A stretch of DNA of 48,802 nucleotides, taken from positions 1 through 48,802 of the forward strand of contig NZ_JALXVH010000019.1 in NCBI RefSeq assembly GCF_025149945.1. The letters are read 5' to 3'. Source of the DNA: Kocuria sp. p3-SID1428. Lineage in GTDB: Bacteria; Actinomycetota; Actinomycetes; Actinomycetales; Micrococcaceae. Numbering within the stretch: position 1 is the stretch's first letter; each line of letters starts with the position of its first letter. The notes below the pieces were generated by a model. The model made no database searches and was not told where the DNA came from. It worked only from the letters and a program-made list of their open reading frames with translations. A program made the position numbers and the translations under genes. Shown here one piece after another: positions 19,560-28,708 of this stretch.

Positions 19560-21644
19560 GTGGCGGGATCCAGCACGTCCTTCCGAGACGCCGCAGGCCG
19601 GCCCGTCGTCGATGTCCGCCCGGAGTCGCTGCCCGGCGGAGCCGATGCCCTGCATCTGCTGGACACCGCGGTCGAGGCCCTGGGCGGTCAGCGCCGCGAC
19701 GGCCAGCGGCTCATGGCGGGCAAGGTGGCCGAGGCCCTCGAGCTGAACCGCCACCTGCTCGTCCAGGCCGGAACGGGCACCGGCAAGTCGCTGGCCTACC
19801 TGACTCCACTGGTCCAGCACGCGCGCACGGCCGAGCGCCCCGTGGTGGTCGCCACGGCCACGCTCGCGCTGCAGTCCCAGGTGGTCGCGCGCGACGTCCC
19901 CCGACTGCTCGATGTCCTCTCGGAGGAGCTGCCGGAGGATCTCGAGGTCGCGCTGCTCAAGGGCCGCAGCAACTACGCCTGCCTGCACAAGATCGAGGGC
20001 GGCTACCCCGAGGACGAGGGCGGGGCTCTGTTCACCATGCCCGACGACGGCCCGCATCCCTCGCCCGGTGTGAGCTCCCGGGCCGGAAGGCTCGGCCAGG
20101 AGGTCAAGCGCCTGCGCGAATGGGCCGAGGTCACGGACACCGGCGACCGGGACGACGTCTCCCCGGGAGTCACCGACGCCGCCTGGCGGCAGGTCTCCGT
20201 CTCGGCACGGGAGTGCCTGGGCCGCAGCTGCCCGCTCGTGGAGAGCTGCTTCGCCGAGCTGGCCAAGGCCCGGGCGGCCGAGGCGGACATCATCATCACC
20301 AATCACGCGCTGCTGGCGATCAACGCGTTCGAGTCCATCCAGGTCCTTCCCGAGCACGACGTCGTCGTCGTGGACGAGGCCCACGAGCTGCGCGACCGGG
20401 TGACCGGAGCAGTCTCCGGGGCCATGTCCGCGGCCACGGTGCGCTCGGTCGCCGCCTCGGTGCGCAAGCACACCACGGCCAAGCACGAGGAGCTGCAGTC
20501 GGGGGCCGAGGCCCTCGAGAAGGCGCTCGAGGGCGTGCCGGCCGAGCTGCTGGCCCGCGGGCTGTCCGCGCCCATGGCCCAGGCGGTCTCCAGGATCCGA
20601 GAGGCGGCGCGCACCGCCCTGTCGGAGACCAAGCCCGAGTCGAAGGACGGCGGCCGCGACACCGACGGCGGGCGCCAGATGACGCGCTCGCGGCTCAGCG
20701 AGACCCTCGAGCTCGCGGAGCGGCTGCTCGGCGCGCAGGAGGCGCGCGAGGTGCTGTGGCTCTCGCGCCAGGGCGGCTGGGAGCCCGGTCGCGGCTACGT
20801 TCCGGCCGATGACTCCGATCCGGCGACGCTGAGCATCGCCCCGCTGAACGTGGGCGGGCGCCTTCGCGAGGGCCTGTTCGAGGGCCGCACGGTCGTGCTG
20901 ACCTCCGCCACTCTGACGGTGGGGGAGTCCTTCGACGCCGTGGCCGGGGACCTGGGCCTCAAGGGCTCGGGTGCACCGAAATGGGACGGCATCGACGTCG
21001 GCAGCCCCTTCGACTACCCGCGCCAGGGGATCCTCTACATGGCGAAGCACCTGGACAAGCCGGGGCGCCAGCTCTCCGAGGGGATGCTGCAGGAGATCCA
21101 GGACCTGCTCGAGGCCTCCGGCGGCGGAGCCCTGGGCCTGTTCTCCTCGCGGCGAGCCGCCGAGGAGGCCGCCGAGGTGGTGCGCGAGCGCACCGGGCTG
21201 ACGATCCTGTGCCAGGGCGAGTCCACGCTCTCCGCACTCGTCTCGCAGTTCGCCGAGGAGCCGGACACCTCGCTGTTCGGGACCATGGGGCTGTGGCAGG
21301 GCGTCGACGTCCCCGGCGACTCGTGCCGCCTGGTGCTGATCGACCGCATCCCGTTCCCGCGCCCGGATGATCCCCTGTCCACCGCTCGCACGCGGGCCGT
21401 GGCCGAGAGCGGGGGCAACGGATTCATGGCGATCTCGGCCACCCACGCGGCTGTGCGCCTGGCACAGGGAGCCGGGCGGCTGATCCGCTCCACGCGCGAT
21501 CGCGGCGTGGTGGCGGTGCTGGATTCGCGGATCGCCACGGCGCGCTACGGCGGGTTTCTGCGCGCGAGCCTGCCTCCCCTGTGGACGACGACCGATCGGA
21601 AGACGGTCGTCTCCGCCCTGGAGAGGCTGCACGGCCGGGACTGA
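19560..21644 (+). CDS. DinG/XPD-like ATP-dependent DNA helicase with Fe-S cluster
   Basis: This 694-aa superfamily 2 helicase has Walker A GTGTGKS (71-77), DEAH box VVDEAHEL (Asp272 to His275) and the late motifs LFGTMGLWQGVDVPG and LAQGAGRLIRS. Four cysteines at 141, 219, 224 and 230 sit between Walker A and the DEAH box, as the Fe-S ligands of XPD/DinG helicases do. This indicates a 5'-to-3' helicase acting in repair or R-loop/G4 resolution. No exonuclease domain is fused. It starts with GTG 2 nt after hflX and converges on lexA. No SOS box is visible directly upstream. Confidence 0.92.
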   Translation: MAGSSTSFRDAAGRPVVDVRPESLPGGADALHLLDTAVEALGGQRRDGQRLMAGKVAEALELNRHLLVQAGTGTGKSLAYLTPLVQHARTAERPVVVATATLALQSQVVARDVPRLLDVLSEELPEDLEVALLKGRSNYACLHKIEGGYPEDEGGALFTMPDDGPHPSPGVSSRAGRLGQEVKRLREWAEVTDTGDRDDVSPGVTDAAWRQVSVSARECLGRSCPLVESCFAELAKARAAEADIIITNHALLAINAFESIQVLPEHDVVVVDEAHELRDRVTGAVSGAMSAATVRSVAASVRKHTTAKHEELQSGAEALEKALEGVPAELLARGLSAPMAQAVSRIREAARTALSETKPESKDGGRDTDGGRQMTRSRLSETLELAERLLGAQEAREVLWLSRQGGWEPGRGYVPADDSDPATLSIAPLNVGGRLREGLFEGRTVVLTSATLTVGESFDAVAGDLGLKGSGAPKWDGIDVGSPFDYPRQGILYMAKHLDKPGRQLSEGMLQEIQDLLEASGGGALGLFSSRRAAEEAAEVVRERTGLTILCQGESTLSALVSQFAEEPDTSLFGTMGLWQGVDVPGDSCRLVLIDRIPFPRPDDPLSTARTRAVAESGGNGFMAISATHAAVRLAQGAGRLIRSTRDRGVVAVLDSRIATARYGGFLRASLPPLWTTTDRKTVVSALERLHGRD

Positions 21645-21687
21645 GCCGGTCCGGGCGGCGCTGAGCCGTGCCCCCAGGGTCATCCGA

Positions 21688-21706
21688 GCACCGACTTCTC
21701 CGGTGC
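21688..21706. terminator. Small hairpin between dinG-like gene and lexA
   Basis: GCACCG (21688-21693) pairs with CGGTGC (21701-21706) around a 7-nt loop in the 84-nt gap between converging genes. It is a weak candidate for a bidirectional terminator. Confidence 0.35.
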
Positions 21707-21728
21707 GCCGCCGCAGCGGGGTCGGATC

Positions 21729-22520
21729 TCAGAGGCTGCGCAGCACCGAGACGACCTTGCCCATCACCGTGGCGTGATCGCCCAGGATCGGCTCGTACTG
21801 GGAGTTCTGCGGCAGCAGCCAGGTGTGGCCGTCGCGCTGGCGGAAGGTCTTGACCGTGGCCTCGTCGTCGAGCAGGGCGGCGACGATCTCGCCGTTCTCG
21901 GCGGTGGCCTGGGCCCGGACCACAACCCAGTCGCCGTCGCAGATGGCGGCGTCGATCATGGAGTCTCCGGAGACCCGCAGCATGAACAGCTCCCCGTGGC
22001 CGGTGAGCTGGCGCGGCAGCGCCATGCGGTCCTCGATCTGCTGCTCGGCGGTGATCGGGGCGCCGGCGGCGATCCGACCCACGAGCGGCACGAAGGAGAC
22101 GTCCGCGGAGCCGACCGACGGGACCGCCGGGAGGTCGTCGTCCCTCTCGCGGGTCGGGGCCTCGGCGGAACCCGAGCCCTCGCCGGCGACGGAGGCGGTC
22201 TCTGGCTCCGGATCGCCGAGAAGGTGCAGGGGGACCAGGACCTCGAGGGCGCGCGGGCGCTTGGGATCGCGGCGCAAGTAGCCCTGCCGCTCGAGCTGAT
22301 TGAGCTGATGGGTCACGCTCGACAGCGACTTCAGGCCCACCAGGTCGCCGATCTCGCGCATGGACGGCGGGTAGCCGTGGGCGGCGACGGCGCGCTGGAT
22401 GACCTCCAGGATGGTGCGCTGGCGAGGGGTCAGCCCCTTGCGCCGCGAGGACTCAAAGCCCGCAGATCGGGCGGTCCCGCCTGAGCTGCGCTGCGTGCGA
22501 CCGGTGCCGCTGGCTGCCAT
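21729..22520 (-). CDS. lexA: SOS repressor LexA
   Basis: LexA represses SOS genes and self-cleaves when RecA is activated. The 263-aa protein has the N-terminal winged helix ([32 protein letters not shown]), the cleavage bond Ala152-Gly153 in RIAAGAPI, nucleophile Ser187 (SGDSMID) and base Lys224 (ATVKTF). The Gly-Ser and Ser-Lys spacings, 34 and 37, equal those of E. coli LexA. A Glu/Ala/Ser-rich linker of about 40 residues makes it longer than usual. The ATG at 22520 has GAGGA upstream; the frame stays open to 22652 without family sequence. Its promoter overlaps an SOS box. Confidence 0.97.
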   Translation of the reverse strand: MAASGTGRTQRSSGGTARSAGFESSRRKGLTPRQRTILEVIQRAVAAHGYPPSMREIGDLVGLKSLSSVTHQLNQLERQGYLRRDPKRPRALEVLVPLHLLGDPEPETASVAGEGSGSAEAPTRERDDDLPAVPSVGSADVSFVPLVGRIAAGAPITAEQQIEDRMALPRQLTGHGELFMLRVSGDSMIDAAICDGDWVVVRAQATAENGEIVAALLDDEATVKTFRQRDGHTWLLPQNSQYEPILGDHATVMGKVVSVLRSL

Positions 22521-22610
22521 GTCCGTCCTCGTCTTCCCTTGATGGGCGCATGCGCAGCGCCGGGTGCGCTGCGTACCGGGTCTCGACGGCTGCCCGGTGC
22601 GCTCGCGCTG

Positions 22611-22636
22611 CACCGTCCGCCTTGTGCTGTCTGACC
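22611..22636 (+). repeat. 26-nt element in the lexA leader, shared with the recA leader
   Basis: It matches 11271-11296 at 23 of 26 positions. Here it is inverted relative to lexA transcription and lies 91-116 nt upstream of the lexA start. On the plus strand CTGTCTGAC-N8-TTGACT (22627-22649) is a degraded form of the RecA-NDp-like promoter seen before recA. Confidence 0.5.
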
Positions 22637-22712
22637 GGTTGCGTTGACTCATCCGCGAACTTCCGCCAGGGGATGTTCACCGGTCGTCCGACCTGCACGG
22701 ACCTTTCGGATG

Positions 22713-22741
22713 AGGTTACGTGAGCCGGACGTCACCTTCAA
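22713..22741 (-). promoter_or_regulatory. lexA promoter
   Basis: Read on the minus strand, TTGAAG (22741-22736), a 17-nt spacer and TAACCT (22718-22713) form a good promoter. Its -35 overlaps the SOS box at 22738-22753, which explains autorepression. The leader would be about 185 nt. Confidence 0.65.
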
Positions 22742-22753
22742 ACATCTGTTCGA
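22738..22753. promoter_or_regulatory. LexA (SOS) box at the lexA promoter
   Basis: TCAAACATCTGTTCGA matches TCGAAC-N4-GTTCGA with one mismatch. It overlaps the lexA -35. Confidence 0.8.
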
Positions 22754-22769
22754 TCGTGTCTCGACACGA
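22754..22769. promoter_or_regulatory. 16-bp palindrome next to the SOS box
   Basis: TCGTGTC-TC-GACACGA is a perfect dyad with 7-bp arms, directly abutting the SOS box. It overlaps the TCGACA (22761-22766) that could serve as -35 for the LysM gene, with TAGAAA (22785-22790) as -10 after 18 nt. The half-sites differ from the LexA consensus, so another regulator may bind. Confidence 0.45.
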
Positions 22770-22804
22770 GTCGTACGCAGGTGCTAGAAATGTTCGAAAG
22801 AGGT

Positions 22805-22820
22805 TCGAACACGTATTCGA
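22805..22820. promoter_or_regulatory. LexA (SOS) box upstream of the LysM gene
   Basis: TCGAACACGTATTCGA matches the SOS consensus with one mismatch, about 108 nt before the LysM start. Extra half-sites GTTCGA occur at 22792-22797 and GTTCGAAC at 22855-22862. Confidence 0.75.
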
Positions 22821-22927
22821 GGATCGGCCAAAGTCGATCGCCAGTGGGTGCGGGGTTCGAACACGGAGGCGGCCACCACCCGCCCCGGTTGTCATCATCC
22901 GTCCCTCGGCTCCAAGGAGTGCATCCC

Positions 22928-23515
22928 ATGTCCGTGATCAGCTCAGCTGTCCTGTCGCATTCGCCCTCCAGCGGCAGCATCCCCCTGGTCGGCGCCCTGC
23001 GCAGCGGGGGCCGGGCCTTCACCCAGGAGCTCTCCGCGGCCGTGCCGGCCCTGCGCCGGCGCCCGCGGACTCGGATCGCGGAAGCGGACGGGCGCCGCCC
23101 TTCCCTGCGTGTCATCGCGGGCGGTCGTGCCGATCTTCCGCGCACCCGGCCTCTGCCCGCGGTGGAGCCCTCTGTGGCCGCTGCTTCCGAGCCGACCCCT
23201 TCTGCGCCCCTGAAGCTGACCCGCCGTGGGCGGCTCCTGCTGATCGGCCTGCCGACCATGCTGGGCGTGCTGGCGGCTGCCGCGCTGCTGGTCGTGCTGA
23301 TCGCACCGTCCCAGGTGAGCGCCGGTACCGAGCCGGCCCAGGGGCCCGGGGTCGAATCCGTGACCGTTCAGCCCGGCCAGAGCCTCTGGGAGGTCGCACA
23401 GCAGGCTGAGCCGCAGCGCGACACCCGTGACGTCGTCCTGCAGATCGTCGAGCTCAACGATCTCGACTCCGCCCAGGTCTCGCCGGGGCAGCGGGTGCTG
23501 GTCCCTGCGGCATGA
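22928..23515 (+). CDS. LysM-domain membrane protein, probable SOS cell-division suppressor
   Basis: The 195-aa protein has a basic N-terminal cytoplasmic part (1-100), one membrane helix (about 103-125) and a C-terminal LysM domain (about 144-193, VTVQPGQSLWEVAQQA to SPGQRVLVPAA) that would face the cell wall. Divergent transcription from lexA and an SOS box match the actinobacterial genes divS (Corynebacterium) and chiZ/Rv2719c (Mycobacterium), which inhibit division or act on the wall during DNA damage. That function is inferred from context. The ATG at 22928 has AAGGAG at 22914-22919 (8-nt spacing). An open frame extends upstream to 22781 but crosses the regulatory sites. Confidence 0.85.
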   Translation: MSVISSAVLSHSPSSGSIPLVGALRSGGRAFTQELSAAVPALRRRPRTRIAEADGRRPSLRVIAGGRADLPRTRPLPAVEPSVAAASEPTPSAPLKLTRRGRLLLIGLPTMLGVLAAAALLVVLIAPSQVSAGTEPAQGPGVESVTVQPGQSLWEVAQQAEPQRDTRDVVLQIVELNDLDSAQVSPGQRVLVPAA

Positions 23516-23533
23516 CGGAGCCGGTGCGGGCCT

Positions 23534-23554
23534 GGGGCATCCGATCGATGCTCC
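23534..23554 (+). terminator. Hairpin after the LysM gene
   Basis: GGGGCATC (23534-23541) pairs with GATGCTCC (23547-23554), including one G-U pair, around a 5-nt loop. It precedes the hisC -10. Confidence 0.4.
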
Positions 23555-23573
23555 ATGCCGCGCCGAGGACTCG

Positions 23574-23579
23574 TAGACT
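23574..23579 (+). promoter_or_regulatory. -10 element, leaderless hisC promoter
   Basis: TAGACT ends 6 nt before the hisC GTG; no SD is present. Confidence 0.55.
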
Positions 23580-23585
23580 GTCCCG

Positions 23586-24752
23586 GTGACTTCTCAGAGC
23601 CCGACACCCAGCACCGAGGGCGCCTCGCGGGCCGAACGGCTCGCCTCGCTGCCCCTGCGCAGCGATCTGCGCGGCAAGTCGCCGTACGGAGCCCCGCAGA
23701 TCGACGTTCCCATCGCCCTGAACACCAACGAGAACACGCATCCGGTGCCGCAGGACGTCCAGGACGCCATCGTCGCCGAGGTCTCGCAGGTCGTGGGCAC
23801 CCTCAATCGCTATCCGGACCGCGAGTTCACGCAGCTGCGCCGGGAGCTGGCCGAGTACCTGGGCCACGGCCTGGGAGAGGACAACCTCTGGGCCGCCAAT
23901 GGTTCGAATGAGATCCTCCAGCAGCTGATGCAGGCCTTCGGTGGCCCTGGTCGGCGCGTGCTGGCCTTCGTGCCTTCCTATTCCATGTATCCGCTGCTCG
24001 CGGCGGGCACCAACTCGGAGTTCATCCCCGGAACGCGCGCAGAGGACTTCACGCTCAGTGCCGACTCTGCCGCCGCCCAGGTCCGCGAGCACCGGCCGAG
24101 CATCGTGCTGCTGTGCTCGCCCAACAACCCCACGGGTACCGCCCTGGAGGACGACGTCGTCGATGCCGTCTATCGCGCCGGTGAGGAGTCGAACACCGTG
24201 GTGGTGGTCGATGAGGCCTATGCCGAGTTCTCCCGCTTCCCGGAGCGCACGGCGCTGCGCCTGCTCGCGGATCGCCCGCGCCTGATCGTCAGCCGCACCA
24301 TGTCCAAGGCCTTCGCCCTGGCCGGTGCGCGGATCGGCTATTTCGCCGCCGCCCCGGAGATCGCCGACGCCGTGCGCCTGGTGCGCCTGCCGTATCACCT
24401 CTCCGCCGTGACCCAGGCGACTGCGCTGGCCGCGCTGCGTCATCGCACCACGCTGCTCGCCGACGTTGCCGAGATCCGCATGCAGCGCGACCGGATCGTC
24501 GATGAGCTCAAGCGGCTGGAGCTGGATCCGGCGGAGTCGGACTCCAACTTCGTGTTCTTCGGCGGCGGCATCGAGGCCCCCGCGCTGTGGCAGGACCTGC
24601 TGGATCGAGGTGTCCTGATCCGCGACGTCGGCATCCCCGGGCACCTGCGCGTCACCGCCGGCACCGAGGAGGAGACCACCGCGTTCCTCGATGGCATCCG
24701 AGCGCACCTCGAGGGCACTGCTCCCGCCGATCAGGACCCCGCAGCCCGCTGA
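23586..24752 (+). CDS. hisC: Histidinol-phosphate aminotransferase
   Basis: HisC transaminates imidazole-acetol phosphate to histidinol phosphate. The 388-aa fold-type I PLP enzyme shows [35 protein letters not shown] and the PLP lysine Lys241 in [16 protein letters not shown]. The GTG at 23586 lies 6 nt after TAGACT and has no SD, so it is read as leaderless; about 15 residues precede the conserved region. It heads hisC-hisB-hisH-(membrane protein)-hisA. hisD, often upstream in actinobacteria, is not in this window. Confidence 0.95.
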   Translation: MTSQSPTPSTEGASRAERLASLPLRSDLRGKSPYGAPQIDVPIALNTNENTHPVPQDVQDAIVAEVSQVVGTLNRYPDREFTQLRRELAEYLGHGLGEDNLWAANGSNEILQQLMQAFGGPGRRVLAFVPSYSMYPLLAAGTNSEFIPGTRAEDFTLSADSAAAQVREHRPSIVLLCSPNNPTGTALEDDVVDAVYRAGEESNTVVVVDEAYAEFSRFPERTALRLLADRPRLIVSRTMSKAFALAGARIGYFAAAPEIADAVRLVRLPYHLSAVTQATALAALRHRTTLLADVAEIRMQRDRIVDELKRLELDPAESDSNFVFFGGGIEAPALWQDLLDRGVLIRDVGIPGHLRVTAGTEEETTAFLDGIRAHLEGTAPADQDPAAR

Positions 24753-24823
24753 ACAGCACGCCGCCGACGTCAGAGAGCGTCGGCCCGGCACTGAAACCCC
24801 ATCCCGCCGCAGGAGGCCCCACC

Positions 24824-25456
24824 GTGAGCGATCAGCCCACCACCGCAGCGACCGACAGCCCCCGCACCGCCTCGCTTGAGCGCGTCACCTCGGAGTCCAG
24901 CATCCGCGTCGAGCTGAACCTGGACGGCGCCGGCCAGCACTCGATCTCGACCAGCGTGCCGTTCTACGACCACATGCTCACGGCGCTGTCCAAGCACTCG
25001 CTGATCGACCTGACGGTCCAGGCCACCGGCGACACCCACATCGACGTCCACCACGTCGTGGAGGACACCGCGATCGTGATCGGCGAGTGCCTGCGCACCG
25101 CCCTCGGCGACAAGCGCGGGATCGCACGCTTCGGCGAGGCCTCCGTGCCGCTGGACGAGGCCCTGGCCCACGCCGTCGTCGACGTCTCCGGGCGACCGTA
25201 CTGCGTGCATGCCGGCGAGCCCGAAGGCCAGCAGTACCACCTGATCGGCGGGCACTTCACCGGCTCCATGACCCAGCACGTCTTCGAGTCGCTGACCCAC
25301 CACGCCGGGATCTGCCTGCACATGGAGCTGGTGCGCGGACGGGATCCGCACCACATCGTCGAGGCCCAGTTCAAGGCGCTGGCGCGCGCGCTGCGCGCCG
25401 CCGTCGAGCCGGACCCGCGCGTCACCGGCATCCCCTCGACCAAGGGCGCGCTGTGA
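24824..25456 (+). CDS. hisB: Imidazoleglycerol-phosphate dehydratase
   Basis: HisB dehydrates imidazole-glycerol phosphate, the step before HisC. The 210-aa monofunctional enzyme carries the metal-binding motifs [17 protein letters not shown], the second repeat [11 protein letters not shown] and [18 protein letters not shown]. The bifunctional phosphatase domain of enterobacteria is absent, as usual here. The GTG at 24824 has AGGAGG at 24811-24816. Its stop overlaps the hisH start. Confidence 0.96.
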   Translation: MSDQPTTAATDSPRTASLERVTSESSIRVELNLDGAGQHSISTSVPFYDHMLTALSKHSLIDLTVQATGDTHIDVHHVVEDTAIVIGECLRTALGDKRGIARFGEASVPLDEALAHAVVDVSGRPYCVHAGEPEGQQYHLIGGHFTGSMTQHVFESLTHHAGICLHMELVRGRDPHHIVEAQFKALARALRAAVEPDPRVTGIPSTKGAL

Positions 25457-26238
25457 TCCGCCGCCCGGAGGACGGGATCGATGAGAAGGGCCGCACGATT
25501 CCCGCACCGCACACCGTGGGGGAGCCGGTGCCGGAGGCGCCGGCCTCGGCTGCGCCGTCGGTCGTCGTGCTCGACTACGGAGCGGGCAACGTCCGCTCGG
25601 CCGTGCGTGCGCTCGAGGAGGCCGGGGCCCGTGTCCTGCTGACCCGGGACCCCGATCTGGTCCTGGGCGCCGACGGCCTCCTGGTCCCCGGCGTGGGCGC
25701 GTTCCAGGCTGTGGCCGACGGCCTGCGTGAGATCGGCGCGGTGCGCCTGATCGAGCGCCGCCTGATGGGCGGACGCCCCGTGCTGGGCATCTGTGTCGGC
25801 CTGCAGGTGCTGTTCGACCGCGGTGTCGAGCACGGCGTGGAGACCGAGGGGCTCGCGCAGTGGCCCGGTGTCGTCGAGCGGCTACAGGCCCCGGTCGTGC
25901 CCCACATGGGCTGGAACACGGTCGAGCCGCCGGAGTCCACGGTGCTGTTCCGCGGAGTGGTCGAGGAACGGTTCTACTTCGTGCACTCCTACGGCGTGCA
26001 GCGCTGGGACTTCGAGCAGAACAGCGAGCACATGCTCCCGCCGCAGGTCACCTGGTCGCGCCATGGCGGGCCGTTCATCGCCGCCGTGGAGAACGGTCCG
26101 CTGTCGGCCACGCAGTTCCACCCGGAGAAGTCGGGCCGGGCCGGGATCCAGCTGCTGCGCAACTGGCTGGAGACCCTTCCCCGCACGGGGCGACTGGACG
26201 CCGCTCTGGCCGAGCACGAGACCCAGGCCGAAGCATGA
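25453..26238 (+). CDS. hisH: Imidazole glycerol phosphate synthase, glutaminase subunit
   Basis: HisH hydrolyses glutamine and channels ammonia to HisF. The 261-aa class I amidotransferase has [10 protein letters not shown], the nucleophile Cys114 in GICVGLQ, and His223/Glu225 in QFHPEKSG, so the triad is complete. An N-terminal extension of about 36 residues (Pro/Ala/Glu-rich) precedes the domain. The GTG at 25453 overlaps the hisB stop; later in-frame GTGs (25516, 25528) would remove most of the extension but lack an SD. hisF is not in the window. Confidence 0.94.
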   Translation: MIRRPEDGIDEKGRTIPAPHTVGEPVPEAPASAAPSVVVLDYGAGNVRSAVRALEEAGARVLLTRDPDLVLGADGLLVPGVGAFQAVADGLREIGAVRLIERRLMGGRPVLGICVGLQVLFDRGVEHGVETEGLAQWPGVVERLQAPVVPHMGWNTVEPPESTVLFRGVVEERFYFVHSYGVQRWDFEQNSEHMLPPQVTWSRHGGPFIAAVENGPLSATQFHPEKSGRAGIQLLRNWLETLPRTGRLDAALAEHETQAEA

Positions 26239-26402
26239 GCTGGGCGGTCATCGTCATGGCGCTGGGAGCCTTCCTGGCCGGAGGCACCTATTCGTTCCAC
26301 AAGCAGGGCTTCCCGCGCTACACCGTCGTGATCATGGGCGTCTGCGCAGCGGCCCTGATCATCTACGGCGCCTTCGCCTGGTACACCGGCAGCCGCAGCT
26401 GA
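26235..26402 (+). CDS. Small two-TM membrane protein between hisH and hisA
   Basis: This 55-aa protein consists of two hydrophobic helices (about 3-19 and 31-50) joined by a polar loop, [12 protein letters not shown]. The ATG at 26235 overlaps the hisH stop (ATGA), and hisA follows 42 nt later, so it is embedded in the his operon and probably coupled to hisH. I do not recognise the family. Similar small membrane proteins occur at this spot in related genomes, as far as I recall; a role in histidine synthesis is not shown. Confidence 0.75.
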   Translation: MSWAVIVMALGAFLAGGTYSFHKQGFPRYTVVIMGVCAAALIIYGAFAWYTGSRS

Positions 26403-26444
26403 GCCTGCGCCCCGCAGACACCCGAGATCGACCTGAGGAGAGCA

Positions 26445-27212
26445 ATGACCGAGAACACGCACCCCGCCGAGCAGACCGGCCCGCGCCTGGAGCTGCTGCC
26501 CGCGGTGGATGTCCGCGCAGGCCAGGCCGTTCGCCTCGTGCAGGGCGAGTCCGGCTCCGAGACCGGCTACGGCGACCCGCTCGAGGCCGCTCAGGCCTGG
26601 CAGGACGCAGGTGCCGAGTGGCTGCATCTGGTCGATCTCGACGCCGCCTTCGGCACGGGGGACAACATCGACGTCCTCACTCGCGTGGCCCAGTCTCTGT
26701 CGCTGAAGGTCGAGATGTCCGGCGGCATCCGCGACGACACCTCCCTCGAGCGCGCGCTGTCGCTCGAGCCGGCCCGGATCAACCTGGGCACCGCAGCCCT
26801 CGAGGACCCCGAGTGGACTCGTCGGGTCATCGCCGAGCATGGCGACGTCATCGCCGTGGGCTTGGATGTGCGCGGCACCACGCTGGCCGCTCGCGGCTGG
26901 ACCCAGGAGGGCGGGGATCTCTGGGAGGTGCTCGAGCGATTGGAGGCCGACGGCTGCTCCCGCTACGTGGTCACCGACGTCACCAAGGACGGCACGCTGA
27001 AGGGCCCGAACGTCGAGCTGCTGCAGCAGGTGGCCGAGCGCACGGGCAAGCCTGTCGTGGCCTCCGGCGGCATCGCCTCGCTCGAGGACATCGCTGCGCT
27101 GCGCCGCCTGGTCGGCTCGGGCGTGGAGGGCGCCATCATGGGCAAGGCCCTCTATGCCGGGCGCTTCACGCTCGAGCAGGCCCTGGACGTCGCGGGACGC
27201 CCGGGGTCCTGA
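26445..27212 (+). CDS. priA: Phosphoribosyl isomerase HisA/PriA
   Basis: This 255-aa beta/alpha-barrel isomerises ProFAR to PRFAR in histidine synthesis. In actinobacteria the enzyme (PriA) often also does the TrpF reaction. The catalytic aspartates are visible: Asp22 in PAVDVRAG and Asp178 in [10 protein letters not shown]; the phosphate-binding ends MSGGIRDD and ASGGIASL are intact. The ATG at 26445 has a GAGGAGAG SD. Dual activity is inferred from the lineage; no trpF is visible here to test it. Confidence 0.93.
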   Translation: MTENTHPAEQTGPRLELLPAVDVRAGQAVRLVQGESGSETGYGDPLEAAQAWQDAGAEWLHLVDLDAAFGTGDNIDVLTRVAQSLSLKVEMSGGIRDDTSLERALSLEPARINLGTAALEDPEWTRRVIAEHGDVIAVGLDVRGTTLAARGWTQEGGDLWEVLERLEADGCSRYVVTDVTKDGTLKGPNVELLQQVAERTGKPVVASGGIASLEDIAALRRLVGSGVEGAIMGKALYAGRFTLEQALDVAGRPGS

Positions 27213-27216
27213 TCCG

Positions 27217-28110
27217 GTGAGCGACTCCCAGCCGCACGACTACCGCCAGAAGCCCTCCGGACCGGCGCGCGAGCTGCCCGCGCACATCCAGGCGCAGCTG
27301 CGCTCGGCCGGTGGGGAGACCGACACCGGGGGACAGCCCTGGAAGGGCCGGGATCTGGAGCACGGCCACGGCCATCTCTTCCCGGGCGATACCGGCGAGG
27401 TCGACACCGCACTGGGCTCGGCGCTGGCCGCGCGCTCACGCGGGGAGGCGGACGAGGCTCAGGTCGTCGCCGCACTGGCCGCCGCCCGGATCTTCGTCCC
27501 CGTGGTCGCCGAGGTCTCCGCCAGCACGCTCACCGACGACGGACTGGTGGCCGACAAGGAGGCGGACATGGCCCTGGTGCGGCTGAGCTCGCGCGGCGGC
27601 CGCAGCGTGCAGCCGGTCTTCGGCTCGGAGACAGATCTCACCCAGTGGCACCGCCAGGCGCGGCCGGTGGCAGCCGACGCCCGTCGCGCAGCGCTGGCCG
27701 CGGTCCAGGACAGCGCCCAGATGCTCGTGCTGAATCCCGGTGCCGCAGCGCCGTTCGTGGTGCGCCGCCCCGCTCTGTGGGCCATCGCTCAGGGACTCGC
27801 GTGGACCCCGAGCTACGACTCCCGGGAGGTCTCGCGCGCGGTGCTCGACGCAGCGCTCGGACTTCCCGGCGTGGCGGGAGCCCACGTGCGCCGAGGTCGG
27901 GGTGTGGACACCCCGCTCGAGGGCGGAGGGACGGTTCCCGGCGGCGGAGAGGGCCCGGAGCTCACCGCCGTGCTCGAGCTGCTGCCGGGTCTGGATCAGC
28001 GACAGCTCGACGGCCTGGTGCAGGCCTTCCAGGACCGGCTCTCCCAGCACACCGTAATCGCGGAGCGGGTCGACAGCCTCGAGGTCTCGCTGGAGACCCT
28101 CGAGGTCTGA
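27217..28110 (+). CDS. SseB-family protein
   Basis: This 297-aa protein contains an SseB-like N-terminal domain (about 50-160) recognised by ARIFVPVVAEV and the DMALVRLSS/VQPVFGSETDLTQW stretch, with a second related part to about 290. The function is not well established; the family takes its name from enhanced serine sensitivity in E. coli. The GTG at 27217 lies 4 nt after the hisA stop, suggesting co-transcription with the his genes. A glycine-rich insertion (about 226-247) interrupts the C-terminal half. Confidence 0.75.
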   Translation: MSDSQPHDYRQKPSGPARELPAHIQAQLRSAGGETDTGGQPWKGRDLEHGHGHLFPGDTGEVDTALGSALAARSRGEADEAQVVAALAAARIFVPVVAEVSASTLTDDGLVADKEADMALVRLSSRGGRSVQPVFGSETDLTQWHRQARPVAADARRAALAAVQDSAQMLVLNPGAAAPFVVRRPALWAIAQGLAWTPSYDSREVSRAVLDAALGLPGVAGAHVRRGRGVDTPLEGGGTVPGGGEGPELTAVLELLPGLDQRQLDGLVQAFQDRLSQHTVIAERVDSLEVSLETLEV

Positions 28111-28128
28111 GGCGGCCGCAGCGACCCG

Positions 28129-28626
28129 TCAGGCGTAGACGGGTCCGGTGAACTTCTCGCCGGGGCCCTGCCCGGGCTTGTCCGGGTAGACAGAGGCCTC
28201 GCGGAAGGCCAGCTGCAGGGTGCGCAGGCCGTCGCGCAGCGGTCCGGCGTGCTGCGAACCGATCTCCGGGGCTGCGGCGGTGACGAAGCCGGCCAGCGCC
28301 GTGATGAGCCTGCGGGCCTCGTCGAGGTCCTTGAGCGCCTCGGCATCCGGGCCTTCGGCCAGGCCGCACTTCACGGCGGCGGCGGACATGAGGTGCACGG
28401 CAGAAGTCGTGATGACCTCGATGGCGGGGACCTCGGCGATGTCCCGCACCTGCTGGGAGACGGCATCCAGGGTCTCCTGGCTCAGCGGGCTGCCCGCGTG
28501 CTGGGACTCGGCATGGTCGTGGCCGTCGTGCTGCGGCCGTGCGTGCTCCGGGGCGCTCTGCTCGGCCGAAGCGGGGGCGTCGTCGTCCGGGGCGCCGTCG
28601 AAGCGGAAGGTGCTCTGAGAAGTCAT
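28129..28626 (-). CDS. DUF1844 family protein
   Basis: The 165-aa protein has a disordered His/Asp/Ala-rich N-terminus (about 1-50) and a helical DUF1844 core (AVHLMSAAAVKCGLAEG, LDEARRLITALAGFV, LQLAFREAS). The family is common beside infC in actinobacteria; its function is unknown. The ATG at 28626 lies 6 nt after TAGGCT on the minus strand with no SD, so it fits a leaderless start. The gene is divergent from infC and converges on the SseB-like gene. Confidence 0.85.
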   Translation of the reverse strand: MTSQSTFRFDGAPDDDAPASAEQSAPEHARPQHDGHDHAESQHAGSPLSQETLDAVSQQVRDIAEVPAIEVITTSAVHLMSAAAVKCGLAEGPDAEALKDLDEARRLITALAGFVTAAAPEIGSQHAGPLRDGLRTLQLAFREASVYPDKPGQGPGEKFTGPVYA

Positions 28627-28632
28627 GCCCAC

Positions 28633-28638
28633 AGCCTA
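28633..28638 (-). promoter_or_regulatory. -10 element, leaderless DUF1844 promoter
   Basis: TAGGCT on the minus strand ends 6 nt before the ATG at 28626; there is no SD. Confidence 0.45.
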
Positions 28639-28708
28639 AGTGCACCCGGCGGTCACTCACGTCGGCGAGACCGGTCCCGCTGCCTGAGCTCCGCATCCCC
28701 ATCCTCCC

